From Candidatus Bathyarchaeota archaeon (GTDB lineage Archaea; Thermoproteota; Bathyarchaeia; Bathyarchaeales; B26-1): DNA of 5,841 nucleotides. The notes under the pieces were generated by a model. It saw only the letters and a list, made by a program, of their open reading frames with translations, ran no database searches and was not told the DNA's origin. Below, in pieces: positions 1 through 5,513 of this stretch. The DNA lies in NCBI GenBank assembly GCA_003662645.1, contig QMYL01000074.1, positions 1 through 5,841 on the forward strand. Direction: 5' to 3'. Position numbers and translations under genes: made by a program. Numbering within the stretch: the stretch's first letter is position 1; each line of letters starts with the position of its first letter.

Positions 1-447
1 GGTTACAGTTGGCTCCGCGAAGGGGAGGACCTCGAGGGGTAAGGGCCTGTTCTCCCCAAGCCTACCCGTGAGCTTAGTCTCATCGGCAACTATCACGACC
101 ATCTTTGAGGCTGAGGCTACAACCTTCTCTCGCAGTAGGGCTCCACCTCCACCCTTTATCAGGTTTAAATGAGGGTCTATCTGGTCGGCTCCGTCTATGT
201 CAATATCTATCTCTGGGTGCTCACGGAGGTTCGTCAACTTTATGCCGCACTCAACAGCAACCATGCGAGACTGGAAGGAGGTCGGTATCCCCAGCACATC
301 TATGCCCTCCTCCCTGATTCGTCTGCCGATCTCCCTTATCGCGTATGTCGCCGTTGAGCCGCTCCCGAGGCCTACCACGAAGCCGTCCCTCACGAGCTCA
401 ACGGCCTTCCGGGCGGCCCTCCTCTTGGCGTCCTCCCTCCAATCCAT
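1..447 (-). CDS. rpiA: Ribose-5-phosphate isomerase A, 3' end beyond window
   Basis: This enzyme interconverts ribose 5-phosphate and ribulose 5-phosphate in the cytoplasm, feeding nucleotide and aromatic precursor synthesis. The 149 visible residues are the N-terminal two thirds of a protein usually about 225-235 aa long. I translated it from the minus strand. Family signatures are clear: GLGSGST at residues 26-32 (phosphate-binding loop), DGADQID at 85-91, KGGGGALLREK at 98-108 and DETK at 122-125. Relative to E. coli RpiA catalytic residues D81, D84, K94 and E103, the matching D85, D88, K98 and E107 are all present at a constant offset of four, so the enzyme should be active. The usual DGADE is DGADQ here, a minor change. 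The ATG start shares one base with the stop of the upstream coiled-coil gene (TGATG), which implies co-transcription and probably translational coupling. Identity is very secure; only the C-terminus is unseen. Confidence 0.96.
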   Translation of the reverse strand, partial: MDWREDAKRRAARKAVELVRDGFVVGLGSGSTATYAIREIGRRIREEGIDVLGIPTSFQSRMVAVECGIKLTNLREHPEIDIDIDGADQIDPHLNLIKGGGGALLREKVVASASKMVVIVADETKLTGRLGENRPLPLEVLPFAEPTVT

Positions 448-1142
448 CACTCCTCAACCTCTATCTGCTCCAGCCTCTCAAGCACCTTCTCAACCTCGGA
501 CATTATCTCCTCAACTCTCTTGTCGGCTTCCGTCTTCCTTTGGGGTCTCCTCCTCCGCCTGCTCGGCCTCTTCACCCTCTCCCTCTTGTCGGGCTTCCTC
601 TCCTCAACCCCGCTTGGCTTGGCACTTTCCTTCGGAGCCGTTGGAGGAGGCTTAACCTTCAGTCCGGTTAGTTTCCTCAATTCCTCTATCTTCTTGTCTA
701 GTTCGTTGAACCTCTCATTAAACAGCTTTATCAGGTCCTCTTGCATCCTCTCCAGCTCGTCCAATGTTATTAGGGTTTCACTTCTTGAGATGTCCTCATT
801 TATCCTCTTGAGCTCCTCCTTATATCGCTGTGAGAGCCTGTCCCGCTCCTCCTCTGTTATCTTACCCTCAGCGTGTGCTTCATATAGCCGCCGGATCGCG
901 TAGCTCAGTATCTCCCTTTCCACATTAAGTATCCTCAGCTTCTCCTTGGCCTCTCTGACCATGTTGTTGGTCACCGTCCTCTTGACGGTCCTACCAGTTG
1001 GGGCTTCCATGAACTCGTATGTTGGAGGCCTCACCTCGGTTGAGTTGCTCAGCTTCTTCTCCCTGATGATGAGGGCGACGAGTGAGGCTATCACAACCGC
1101 GCTTAAAGGTATCGCTAGGTATAGCATTCCCTCATAAGCCAA
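447..1142 (-). CDS. Membrane-anchored coiled-coil protein of unknown function
   Basis: A 231-aa protein I cannot assign to a named family. One hydrophobic segment at about residues 7-26 is followed by basic residues (REKK), so it is probably an N-terminal membrane anchor with the bulk in the cytoplasm. A short linker leads to a long, highly charged helical region at about 58-160. Within it, LYEAHAEGKITEEERDRL resembles the short SHOCT-like helix-turn-helix found at the ends of many prokaryotic proteins. A proline/arginine-rich basic stretch (about 161-203, including SRRRRRPQRK) could bind nucleic acid or acidic lipid. A final acidic coiled coil closes the protein at 205-231. The start is TTG: a GAGG lies 7 nt upstream, whereas the in-frame ATG at residue 6 has GAGG only 2 nt away. 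It overlaps rpiA by one base and appears to be first gene of the pair. A scaffold or membrane-organising role is only a guess. Confidence 0.85.
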   Translation of the reverse strand: MAYEGMLYLAIPLSAVVIASLVALIIREKKLSNSTEVRPPTYEFMEAPTGRTVKRTVTNNMVREAKEKLRILNVEREILSYAIRRLYEAHAEGKITEEERDRLSQRYKEELKRINEDISRSETLITLDELERMQEDLIKLFNERFNELDKKIEELRKLTGLKVKPPPTAPKESAKPSGVEERKPDKRERVKRPSRRRRRPQRKTEADKRVEEIMSEVEKVLERLEQIEVEE

Positions 1143-1177
1143 AGCGTTCCCTCAACAAACAAAGGATATAACACTAC

Positions 1178-1196
1178 TAAAATATAGGTTTTAACG
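1178..1196 (-). promoter_or_regulatory. Candidate archaeal promoter for the coiled-coil/rpiA unit
   Basis: On the minus strand the sequence reads TTAAAACCTATATTTTAG, an AT-rich box A-like element. A start site about 26 nt downstream would fall near 1157, leaving a leader of about 15 nt that carries the GAGG ribosome site before the TTG. The same AT-rich patch could serve the plus-strand remnant that begins at 1214. Seen by eye only; box A motifs are common in AT-rich DNA. Confidence 0.35.
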
Positions 1197-1213
1197 TCCT
1201 AAAATAATTCTGG

Positions 1214-1527
1214 ATGTTCTTAGATGTCTACGGCTTTCCCCACCGAACAACCGAGAGTGTGATGAGGGTCTTAACATCCCTAAACCTAACAGCTGGCGAA
1301 TCTGAGCGGTAGCTCACTACTCAAAGCCGTCTATCCTCATCCCCTCAACGTTCTCGGCTGTTGTTCCTAGCATGAACAGCATCATGGGGCTTGAGGAGAA
1401 CTTGGCCGCGATAGCTGGTGAGTTTGAGGTTGATGGGAGTATTTTGAGGAGGAAGAGGCCTAGGGAGATGTTGAGCGATCTGGATATGAATATCCGCCAC
1501 TACGCTGAGGGGACTCCGTCAAGTTGA
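1214..1527 (+). pseudogene. Unidentified frameshifted remnant or broken ORF pair
   Basis: Two plus-strand open stretches overlap and look like one disrupted gene. The first runs from ATG 1214 to TAG 1310-1312 and contains DVYGFPHRTTESVMRVL. The second is open from 1306 to the TGA at 1525-1527 and contains PSILIPSTFSAVVPSMNSI and FEVDGSILRRKRPREML. Both have the purine-rich, GAG/AGG-heavy codon use of the flanking real genes, and the opposite strand is not open in a coding-like way. A single frameshift near 1303-1312 would join them into about 104 codons. An internal ATG at 1372 gives a 51-aa ORF, but with no clear ribosome site. I do not recognise the family. Its stop overlaps the end of the convergent cas6 gene by 9 bp. 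It is either the C-terminal residue of a decayed gene or, less likely, two tiny genes. Confidence 0.4.
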
Positions 1528-2340
1528 TGTTGGAGGGGGCTTTCCGGGTTTTATCTTTAGTTCTGTAACGCCGAAGCCTCCGGTTCTGTTACCTCCAATG
1601 TTCGAGTACTCGGCATACCTGGCTAGGACGCATGTTACCCTATTCCATTCATCCATCTCCTTCATCTCGTATGCCACCCAACCTATGAAACCCGTCGCCT
1701 TCTTCTCACCCATGTAGGCTATCCTCGTCTGTAATCTATGCTTCGAGACCCCAACATACTTTAGAAGCCAATCCTTATACTCGCCGACCTCCTCCTTACT
1801 GAACCTCCTACCATCGGAGAAGGAGTTCCACAGCCTCATCAGGTTTAGAAATATCCTCTGGGGGTCTGGGAATAGGTAATGGAAGTCCGTTCCCATGGTG
1901 GCTAGGTAGGTTGGGGTCTTAAACCTCAGACCGAAGGAGTCGATTGGTTTCGGTATCTCCTCCCACAGGTTGGGGTAACTCCTAGAGTTTACGGTTAGAG
2001 ATGCTACGTTAAAGACCGTGTCATAGATGAGGAGTGAACTGGACTCGTAGAAGTACCTCAAGAAGAAGTGCGCGAGGTCGTCCTTCAGAAACCTGAAGCT
2101 GACCCTACATGGATGGGTTGGGTCCAGTATGAAGCCTTCTTCGGTCCTACCCTTAGACTTGAACCATAGAGGTGTGACCGAGTAAGGCTTGGGAACATCA
2201 GGTCTGTGGAGAAACTCTGAGATTGACGGGTCAACCCTACGGAGTACATGCAACAACAAACCCCTGGAGAGATAACCGGTGAAGCGGGGAAGGAAGACAG
2301 GTCTCTCAGCGAACATATCTAACGAGACCTCAACGGGCAA
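1519..2340 (-). CDS. cas6: CRISPR-associated endoribonuclease Cas6
   Basis: Cas6 cuts the CRISPR precursor transcript inside each repeat to give mature guide RNAs, in type I and III systems. The 273-aa length fits the family. The N-terminal ferredoxin-like fold begins at PVEVSLDMF, and FLPRFTGYLSRGLLLHVL (16-33) is the usual 'P-x-F-x-G-x-L-x-R-G-x-L' signature. KPYSVTPLW (51-59) is the conserved Cas6 'PYSxSPL' motif. In the C-terminal half, GFIGWVAYEM (217-226) and the glycine-rich loop GGNRTGGFG (249-257) are diagnostic. H45 and K51 have the same six-residue spacing as catalytic H46 and K52 of Pyrococcus furiosus Cas6; this mapping is inferred. The start is TTG with GGGGG six bases upstream, and gives a complete first strand. 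No internal stop or frameshift is seen. It stands alone: no array and no other cas gene is in the window, so it may act in trans on arrays elsewhere or be a leftover of a lost locus. Confidence 0.93.
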   Translation of the reverse strand: MPVEVSLDMFAERPVFLPRFTGYLSRGLLLHVLRRVDPSISEFLHRPDVPKPYSVTPLWFKSKGRTEEGFILDPTHPCRVSFRFLKDDLAHFFLRYFYESSSLLIYDTVFNVASLTVNSRSYPNLWEEIPKPIDSFGLRFKTPTYLATMGTDFHYLFPDPQRIFLNLMRLWNSFSDGRRFSKEEVGEYKDWLLKYVGVSKHRLQTRIAYMGEKKATGFIGWVAYEMKEMDEWNRVTCVLARYAEYSNIGGNRTGGFGVTELKIKPGKPPPTST

Positions 2341-2372
2341 AGGTAACCCCCATCTAGAATCTTACTCTCAAG

Positions 2373-2387
2373 CCTAAAAAAGTTAAC
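2373..2387 (-). promoter_or_regulatory. Candidate box A promoter for cas6
   Basis: The minus strand reads GTTAACTTTTTTAGG about 35-45 nt upstream of the cas6 TTG. Transcription starting about 26 nt downstream of its centre would begin near 2353, giving a leader of about 12 nt that includes the GGGGG ribosome-site candidate. Visual call only. Confidence 0.3.
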
Positions 2388-2546
2388 ACGAAACCATGGA
2401 ATGTTATGGGGCACACTTACATTTTAAGGAACCTTTAATAATGCGTTCTTACTAGTTTGGTTGACGATTCAGTTCTGGCTTGGATGTTTCCGTCATAGAT
2501 TGGGTCGTTATGGTGTAACCGTTTATCATGAGGGAGGCGAATAGGT
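2388..2546. other. Intergenic stretch between cas6 and the tRNA fragment
   Basis: No supported gene lies here. There is an AT-rich box (CCTTTAATAATG, about 2430-2441) about 25 nt before a possible 27-codon TTG ORF at 2461-2544 that ends at TAG. That ORF has no recognisable protein similarity and no ribosome site, so I do not call it. The stretch may be the worn outer flank of the integrated element whose scar follows. Confidence 0.4.
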
Positions 2547-2590
2547 TGGTTAGACTGGGAGATTTGAACCCTCGACCTCTGTCATGCAAG
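2547..2590 (-). pseudogene. 3' half of a tRNA-Ala(TGC)-like gene, probable att scar
   Basis: Read on the minus strand from 2590, the order of parts is that of a tRNA 3' half. It has anticodon loop CTTGCAT (anticodon TGC, plus-strand 2586-2588), stem strand GACAG, variable loop AGGTC, T-arm GAGGG-TTCAAAT-CTCCC, then AGTCTA-A-CCA. The T-arm keeps four of five pairs (one A-C mismatch, one G-T). The total is 44 nt where 45 are expected, so one acceptor base is missing. There is no D-arm, no 5' acceptor strand and no matching anticodon stem strand upstream; the sequence becomes AT-rich at once. Archaeal integrases commonly recombine within the anticodon-loop-to-3'-end part of tRNA genes, so this is best read as one attachment-site copy left by an integrated element. 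The integrase remnant starts 18 bp away. It cannot make a functional tRNA. Confidence 0.65.
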
Positions 2591-2608
2591 GGCTATAAAA
2601 TTGATTTG

Positions 2609-2909
2609 GATTCTTTTAGGTAGTGGCTTTTCAGGAATTTTTGATGAAGACGGCTCAAGATAGGTTCAGGTATGCGAGGAGGTTCTCCGATCGTCTTTGA
2701 GGAGGATTTTGATGGGCTTAGGCTTTTGAGGGTAGAGGGTTCTCGTTCTTGAGGCTCTCTCCGCCTTGTCGAAGCTTCTCAGTGTTTACGATGAGCAGGG
2801 TCCCCGTTCGAAATTATGGTTTGAAATGGACAGGTAAAAGTGGGGACGATTTAATCATCTCTCGCTGACCAAGATTGTCGATGCGGAAAGCTTAACGACA
2901 TTTGTAAGA
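2609..2909 (+). pseudogene. Decayed archaeal tyrosine integrase, N-terminal/core part
   Basis: No single frame is open, but successive frames carry pieces in the order expected of an archaeal virus/plasmid-type integrase. DSFR-stop-WLFRNF lies at 2609-2641, KTAQDRFRYARRFSD within 2644-2700, EEDFDGLRLLRVEG from 2699, LEALSALSKLLSVYDE from 2748, NYGLKWTGKSGDDLIISR from 2812 to a TGA at 2866, and LTKIVDAESLTTFVR at 2865-2909. Helical core-binding segments of this type ('yAr.fa', 'LkALsaLakfLgvYde', 'YGLKWsG') are typical of integrases from archaeal plasmids and viruses. At least four frameshifts and one in-frame TAG are needed, and the catalytic domain with its Arg/His/Tyr residues is absent. 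Integrase identity is from memory of the family, not an alignment. It lies beside the tRNA fragment, pointing away from it, as expected for an element end. Confidence 0.68.
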
Positions 2910-3016
2910 GTATGCTTTGTTGCATAAGTCTTAAAACCAAAAAATAAAGAAATTCCAAAAAGTTAATTACTCCACAAAGAATTAGTGTTATACATAAGCT
3001 TAATTGGTGGTTGTTT
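2910..3016 (+). promoter_or_regulatory. AT-rich leader and candidate promoter of the oxidoreductase
   Basis: This stretch is strongly A/T-rich and without coding signal. It contains TTATACATA at 2988-2996 and an AAAAAGTTAATT patch near 2957-2968, either of which could be a TATA element. GGTGG at 3006-3010 sits six bases before ATG 3017, a good ribosome-site position. The upstream patch would give a short leader that includes GGTGG; the nearer box would give an almost leaderless transcript. I cannot choose between them. Confidence 0.35.
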
Positions 3017-4065
3017 ATGGGTAATTATGTTGGTTTTGGCTCATTGGATGCGGGTATATCGCTCAAGCGGAGCATCTTCCTGCCTTCCAAAGTATTCCAG
3101 AAGCGGATCTGGTGGCAGTAGCGGATATAAATGCAGCTCTAGCTAAAAGGGCTGCTAAAGTTTATGGCGCAAAATATTGGTTCAAAGATTATAGAGATTT
3201 ATTGAAACTCGACGAGGTGGAGGCTGTAGAGGTTCTTACCCCTCATTATCCCATAGACACTCATCCTCAAATCTGCATCGACGCCGCCAAGGCTGGTAAG
3301 CATGTTCTTGTCGAGAAACCCATGGCCACCACAGTTAAGGCCGCGTTAGATATGGTGGAAGAGTGTAAGAGACAGAATGTTCATCTTGCCGTGGCTTATC
3401 CTCACCGATATGATAGTGTCGTCTGGAAATCGAGGCAATTGATAATTAATGGTAAGGTGGGGAAACTTTTAAGCTGTTTATCTCTCTTCGTCGGGTGGAG
3501 TTTAAGACCGTATTATTATGCTCTTAAGGCTGGAGACTCAAGGGAGAAACTGGAGCGGAATTCGAGGCTGATAGATCCTTTGCTTGAGATGCTCCTGAAC
3601 ACCTCCATTCACCACCTAAACCTAATACGCTTCTTTTTAGGTGATCCAATTGAGGTTCAAGCGGATGTAAGGAAAGATCGGGTCGGGGTATTCATGGAAT
3701 TTCCTGATGACCTTGTGGCAACACACTTGTATATCCACGTTTCTCCAAGCGAGGGCGTTAATCAGATTCACCTCTTCGGTAATCAAGCTTACCTTCAGAT
3801 TCACCTTGCAAAGCCGCGTTTTCCCTATAGTTTCCCCAGCCTCATGATCAGACGAGCAGAAAAGAGTGACCAAGAGATTAGGATAGATAGATTAATCACT
3901 CCTTATTGGAACCCTTTCAAGAAGGAGATAGAGTACTTCGCGAAATGCATCCTTGAAGATAGGAAGACCCTTTCAGAGGGAGAAGACTCCGTCAAGGATA
4001 TAAAGCTGATATACGCCATCTTCGAGGCTTCTAGAAAAAAGAAGAAAATATCCGTTGAGTATTAG
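3017..4065 (+). pseudogene. Gfo/Idh/MocA-family NAD(P)-dependent oxidoreductase with frameshifted start
   Basis: Members of this family oxidise or reduce sugars, inositols and related polyols in the cytoplasm with NAD(P). The main frame is open from GTG 3112 to TAG 4063-4065, but it keeps matching the family upstream of 3112: IGCGYIAQAEHLPAFQSI (3043-3096) contains the GxGxxA cofactor-binding motif. That part has no start codon in frame; a TAA lies at 3022-3024. ATG 3017, with GGTGG six bases before it, encodes MGNYVGFG in the other frame and would join perfectly if one base were restored at about 3040-3042. The repaired protein would be about 349 aa, normal for the family. EKP (catalytic Lys, repaired residues 100-102), AYPHRYD and HHLNLIRFFLGD (around 199-210) are present; the usual Asp after the His is Asn here. 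Substrate is unknown. It may be a recent pseudogene, a sequencing error, or a shortened protein without its NAD site. Confidence 0.82.
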
Positions 4066-4197
4066 GGAAGAACCCTATCTTTACTCCGCAACAAGACGCT
4101 TGATAAAGGCCTATCTCTTCATCCCGATGAGCAGATTGTATAAAAAGACCTTATTGGAGGGAAACGTTATTCTAAGTTCACTCTAAGCGTTAAGCCA
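4066..4197. other. Intergenic stretch between oxidoreductase and recombinase fragment
   Basis: No gene is supported. A TATA-like TGTATAAAAAG at about 4137-4147 is followed by GGAGG at 4156-4160, but no ATG, GTG or TTG lies at a usable distance after it. This may be the stranded promoter and ribosome site of the decayed recombinase that follows. Confidence 0.35.
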
Positions 4198-4491
4198 AGC
4201 CCTCACCTTCACGGCTAGTGTGAGGATGATGATGGAAGGCTTGCAGTTAACTTGCGTGAGGCTGAGGCTGTTCGGAGAATATTTAATACGTATTTGCGGG
4301 AGAAGTCCATGGGTCGGGTAGCCTTCCTACTTAACAGCGAGGGGATTCGGACGAAAAGAGGCGGCAAGTGGACTGCCAGAGCTGTGAGAGACGTGATAAC
4401 AAACGAGCTTTACACAGGGAATTATTGGCGTAAAAGAGCATGTAGAAGAATAATTCCGGGAAGCACAAAAATTGAGATTTTATGGTTATGA
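4198..4491 (+). pseudogene. Fragment of a large serine recombinase (Recombinase domain)
   Basis: The open part from TTG 4252 encodes REAEAVRRIFNTYLREKSMG, then VAFLLNSEGIRTKRGGKW, TARAVRDVITNELYTGNYW. This is the 'Recombinase' domain (Pfam PF07508) that follows the catalytic domain in large serine recombinases and element resolvases. The same frame extends upstream through CEDDDGRLAVN to a TAG at 4216-4218. Before the TAG come CCT CAC CTT CAC GGC, which align with the usual 'PPYGY' motif, so the TAG sits where a Tyr codon (TAT/TAC) is expected. The N-terminal resolvase domain with its catalytic serine is missing, and the protein breaks off soon after YTGNY, without the zinc-ribbon/coiled-coil C-terminus. 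It cannot recombine DNA. Its TGA overlaps the end of the convergent glycosyltransferase gene by 6 bp. A remnant of a mobile element different from the tyrosine-integrase one. Confidence 0.82.
4465..4477 (-). terminator. Possible T-run terminator of the glycosyltransferase gene
   Basis: On the minus strand the sequence CTCAATTTTTGTG lies about 10-20 nt past the glycosyltransferase stop, inside the recombinase fragment. Archaeal terminators are often short T-runs without a hairpin. Only five T are seen, so this is weak. Confidence 0.2.
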
Positions 4492-5244
4492 GGAATGTGA
4501 TTTTGTATCGTAATATAAAGCTTTAAGTGTTTTAATTGTTTTTATGTATCTAAGTATGGTTCTCGTTACTTTTAATTTGCTTTTGCTTTTTTTCTTTGAG
4601 TAGTCGAGGGTGATGGGTATTTCTGTGATTTTTGCTCCATTAAGAAATAGTTTATAGAGGATTTCAAGCTGTACATCAAATCCCTTCGTTTCTATAAAAT
4701 GTCTAGATCCATATTTTTCTATGGCTTTTTTAATGCTGTAGGATCGGATACAGCGGTAACCGCTTGATACGTCCTTAACTGGAATTTTAAGCGTTGCTCT
4801 AGTAAGAGCTTGAAGAGCCTTACTCAGAAGTACGCGGTAGAAAGGGACTCCGAGTTGTTTCCCGCCTTTCACGTATCTTGAGGCTATGGCTACGTCCATC
4901 CCTTTCTCTCGACATTGCGCCACCAGAGTTGGTATATGGGCTGGATCATGAGTTAAATCAGAATCCATTGTTATTAAGAGGTCATTTTCGTTAGTATTCT
5001 TGTATGTCCAAAATAGAAGGGTTCGAAGAGCTTCATGAAGTCCCTTATTCTTTTCATGCCTTAGTAATACAATTGGATATTCTTTACTTAAGCTTTTAAG
5101 TAGATTGTACGTGTTATCAGAACTTCCATCGTCAACAGCTATAACGGTATAGTCTAGATTTACACAGGCCTGTGAGATTTCATAAATTAATCGACCAAGA
5201 TTCCTCTCTTCATTATAACATGGAAGTAGAATGTATGTTGCCAT
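4486..5244 (-). CDS. Family 2 glycosyltransferase, polyprenyl-phosphate mannosyl/glucosyltransferase-like
   Basis: A 252-aa GT-A fold enzyme of glycosyltransferase family 2, closest in layout to dolichol-phosphate mannose synthase (DPM1) types, which move a sugar from a nucleotide donor to a membrane lipid phosphate. Motifs in order are LPCYNEERNL (7-16), VDDGSSDNT (37-45), HEKNKGL (63-69), the DxD-type metal site MDSDLTHDP (93-101), SRYVKGG (122-128), SSGYRC (160-165) and GFDVQLEILYK (188-198). It ends in a lysine-rich amphipathic tail (about 212-245) instead of membrane helices, so membrane contact would be peripheral. The ATG start leaves only the few residues that normally precede the first motif; GGAG lies about 12 nt upstream, rather far. 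It looks intact, with more AT-rich codons than the rpiA/cas6 region, which suggests transfer from elsewhere. The likely role is N-glycosylation or cell-surface glycan synthesis, but the exact sugar cannot be read. Confidence 0.92.
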   Translation of the reverse strand: MATYILLPCYNEERNLGRLIYEISQACVNLDYTVIAVDDGSSDNTYNLLKSLSKEYPIVLLRHEKNKGLHEALRTLLFWTYKNTNENDLLITMDSDLTHDPAHIPTLVAQCREKGMDVAIASRYVKGGKQLGVPFYRVLLSKALQALTRATLKIPVKDVSSGYRCIRSYSIKKAIEKYGSRHFIETKGFDVQLEILYKLFLNGAKITEIPITLDYSKKKSKSKLKVTRTILRYIKTIKTLKALYYDTKSHSS

Positions 5245-5267
5245 TTCGTTGTAACACTCCTACTTGT

Positions 5268-5282
5268 ACGGTTATAAAACTA
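5268..5282 (-). promoter_or_regulatory. Candidate TATA box of the glycosyltransferase gene
   Basis: The minus strand reads TAGTTTTATAACC, a good archaeal TATA element, centred about 31 nt upstream of ATG 5244. Transcription about 26 nt downstream would start near 5249, giving an almost leaderless mRNA. This would fit the poor placement of the GGAG at about 5257-5260. Inference from spacing. Confidence 0.45.
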
Positions 5283-5513
5283 CCCTAAAAAAATTCTGCT
5301 TTATCTGGAAGACGAATTGTAGTAAACTTAAATTATTCTTGGTTTAAAGATGTTGGATAGTTTCTTAGTTGAAGATAAAACAAGGATTATTCATTTCAGA
5401 GGTGTCATTTAAGCTTGTCCAGTTTAAATAATGCCTTCAAAAAGGGCCTTCTACTCGATCTATTGTGTGCTTCTCTGATTACTTTTGGCTGTTCTAAAGA
5501 TTGGTGAACCTAT
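5283..5513. other. AT-rich gap without a supported gene
   Basis: All frames are interrupted at short intervals. The longest ATG ORF seen on the plus strand (5350-5412, 20 aa) has no ribosome site and no recognisable sequence. CAGTTTAAATAATG at 5420-5433 is a plausible TATA element for a plus-strand gene. The only recognisable protein similarity downstream is the broken decarboxylase tail that follows, so this may be its surviving promoter with most of the gene body deleted. Confidence 0.4.

Noticed and set aside
197..655. Plus-strand ORF of 152 codons across rpiA and the next gene
   Set aside because: It spans two opposite-strand genes with clear identity or coding character, is Pro/Ser-rich without motifs, and is a shadow frame.
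520..903. Plus-strand ORF of 127 codons rich in Ser and Leu
   Set aside because: It is antisense to the coiled-coil gene. Its Ser/Leu-rich make-up is what results from reading GAG/AGG-rich codons backwards, and it has no ribosome site.
2461..2544. Possible leaderless 27-codon TTG ORF after a TTTAATAATG box
   Set aside because: Promoter spacing is suggestive, but it is tiny, has no recognisable sequence, and lies in the flank of an insertion scar.
2547..2592. A functional tRNA gene with an intron or split halves
   Set aside because: No 5' half, D-arm or matching anticodon-stem strand is found upstream on the minus strand. The T-stem has a mismatch and the acceptor has lost a base.
1201..3000. 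CRISPR array near cas6
   Set aside because: I looked for regularly spaced repeats of about 24-37 bp on both sides of cas6 and found none.
3637..3873. Minus-strand ORF of 78 codons inside the oxidoreductase
   Set aside because: It is antisense to a well-matched family protein and has no independent promoter or motif.
5350..5412. Short ORF of 20 codons upstream of the decarboxylase remnant
   Set aside because: There is no ribosome site and no similarity, and its length is expected by chance in AT-rich DNA.
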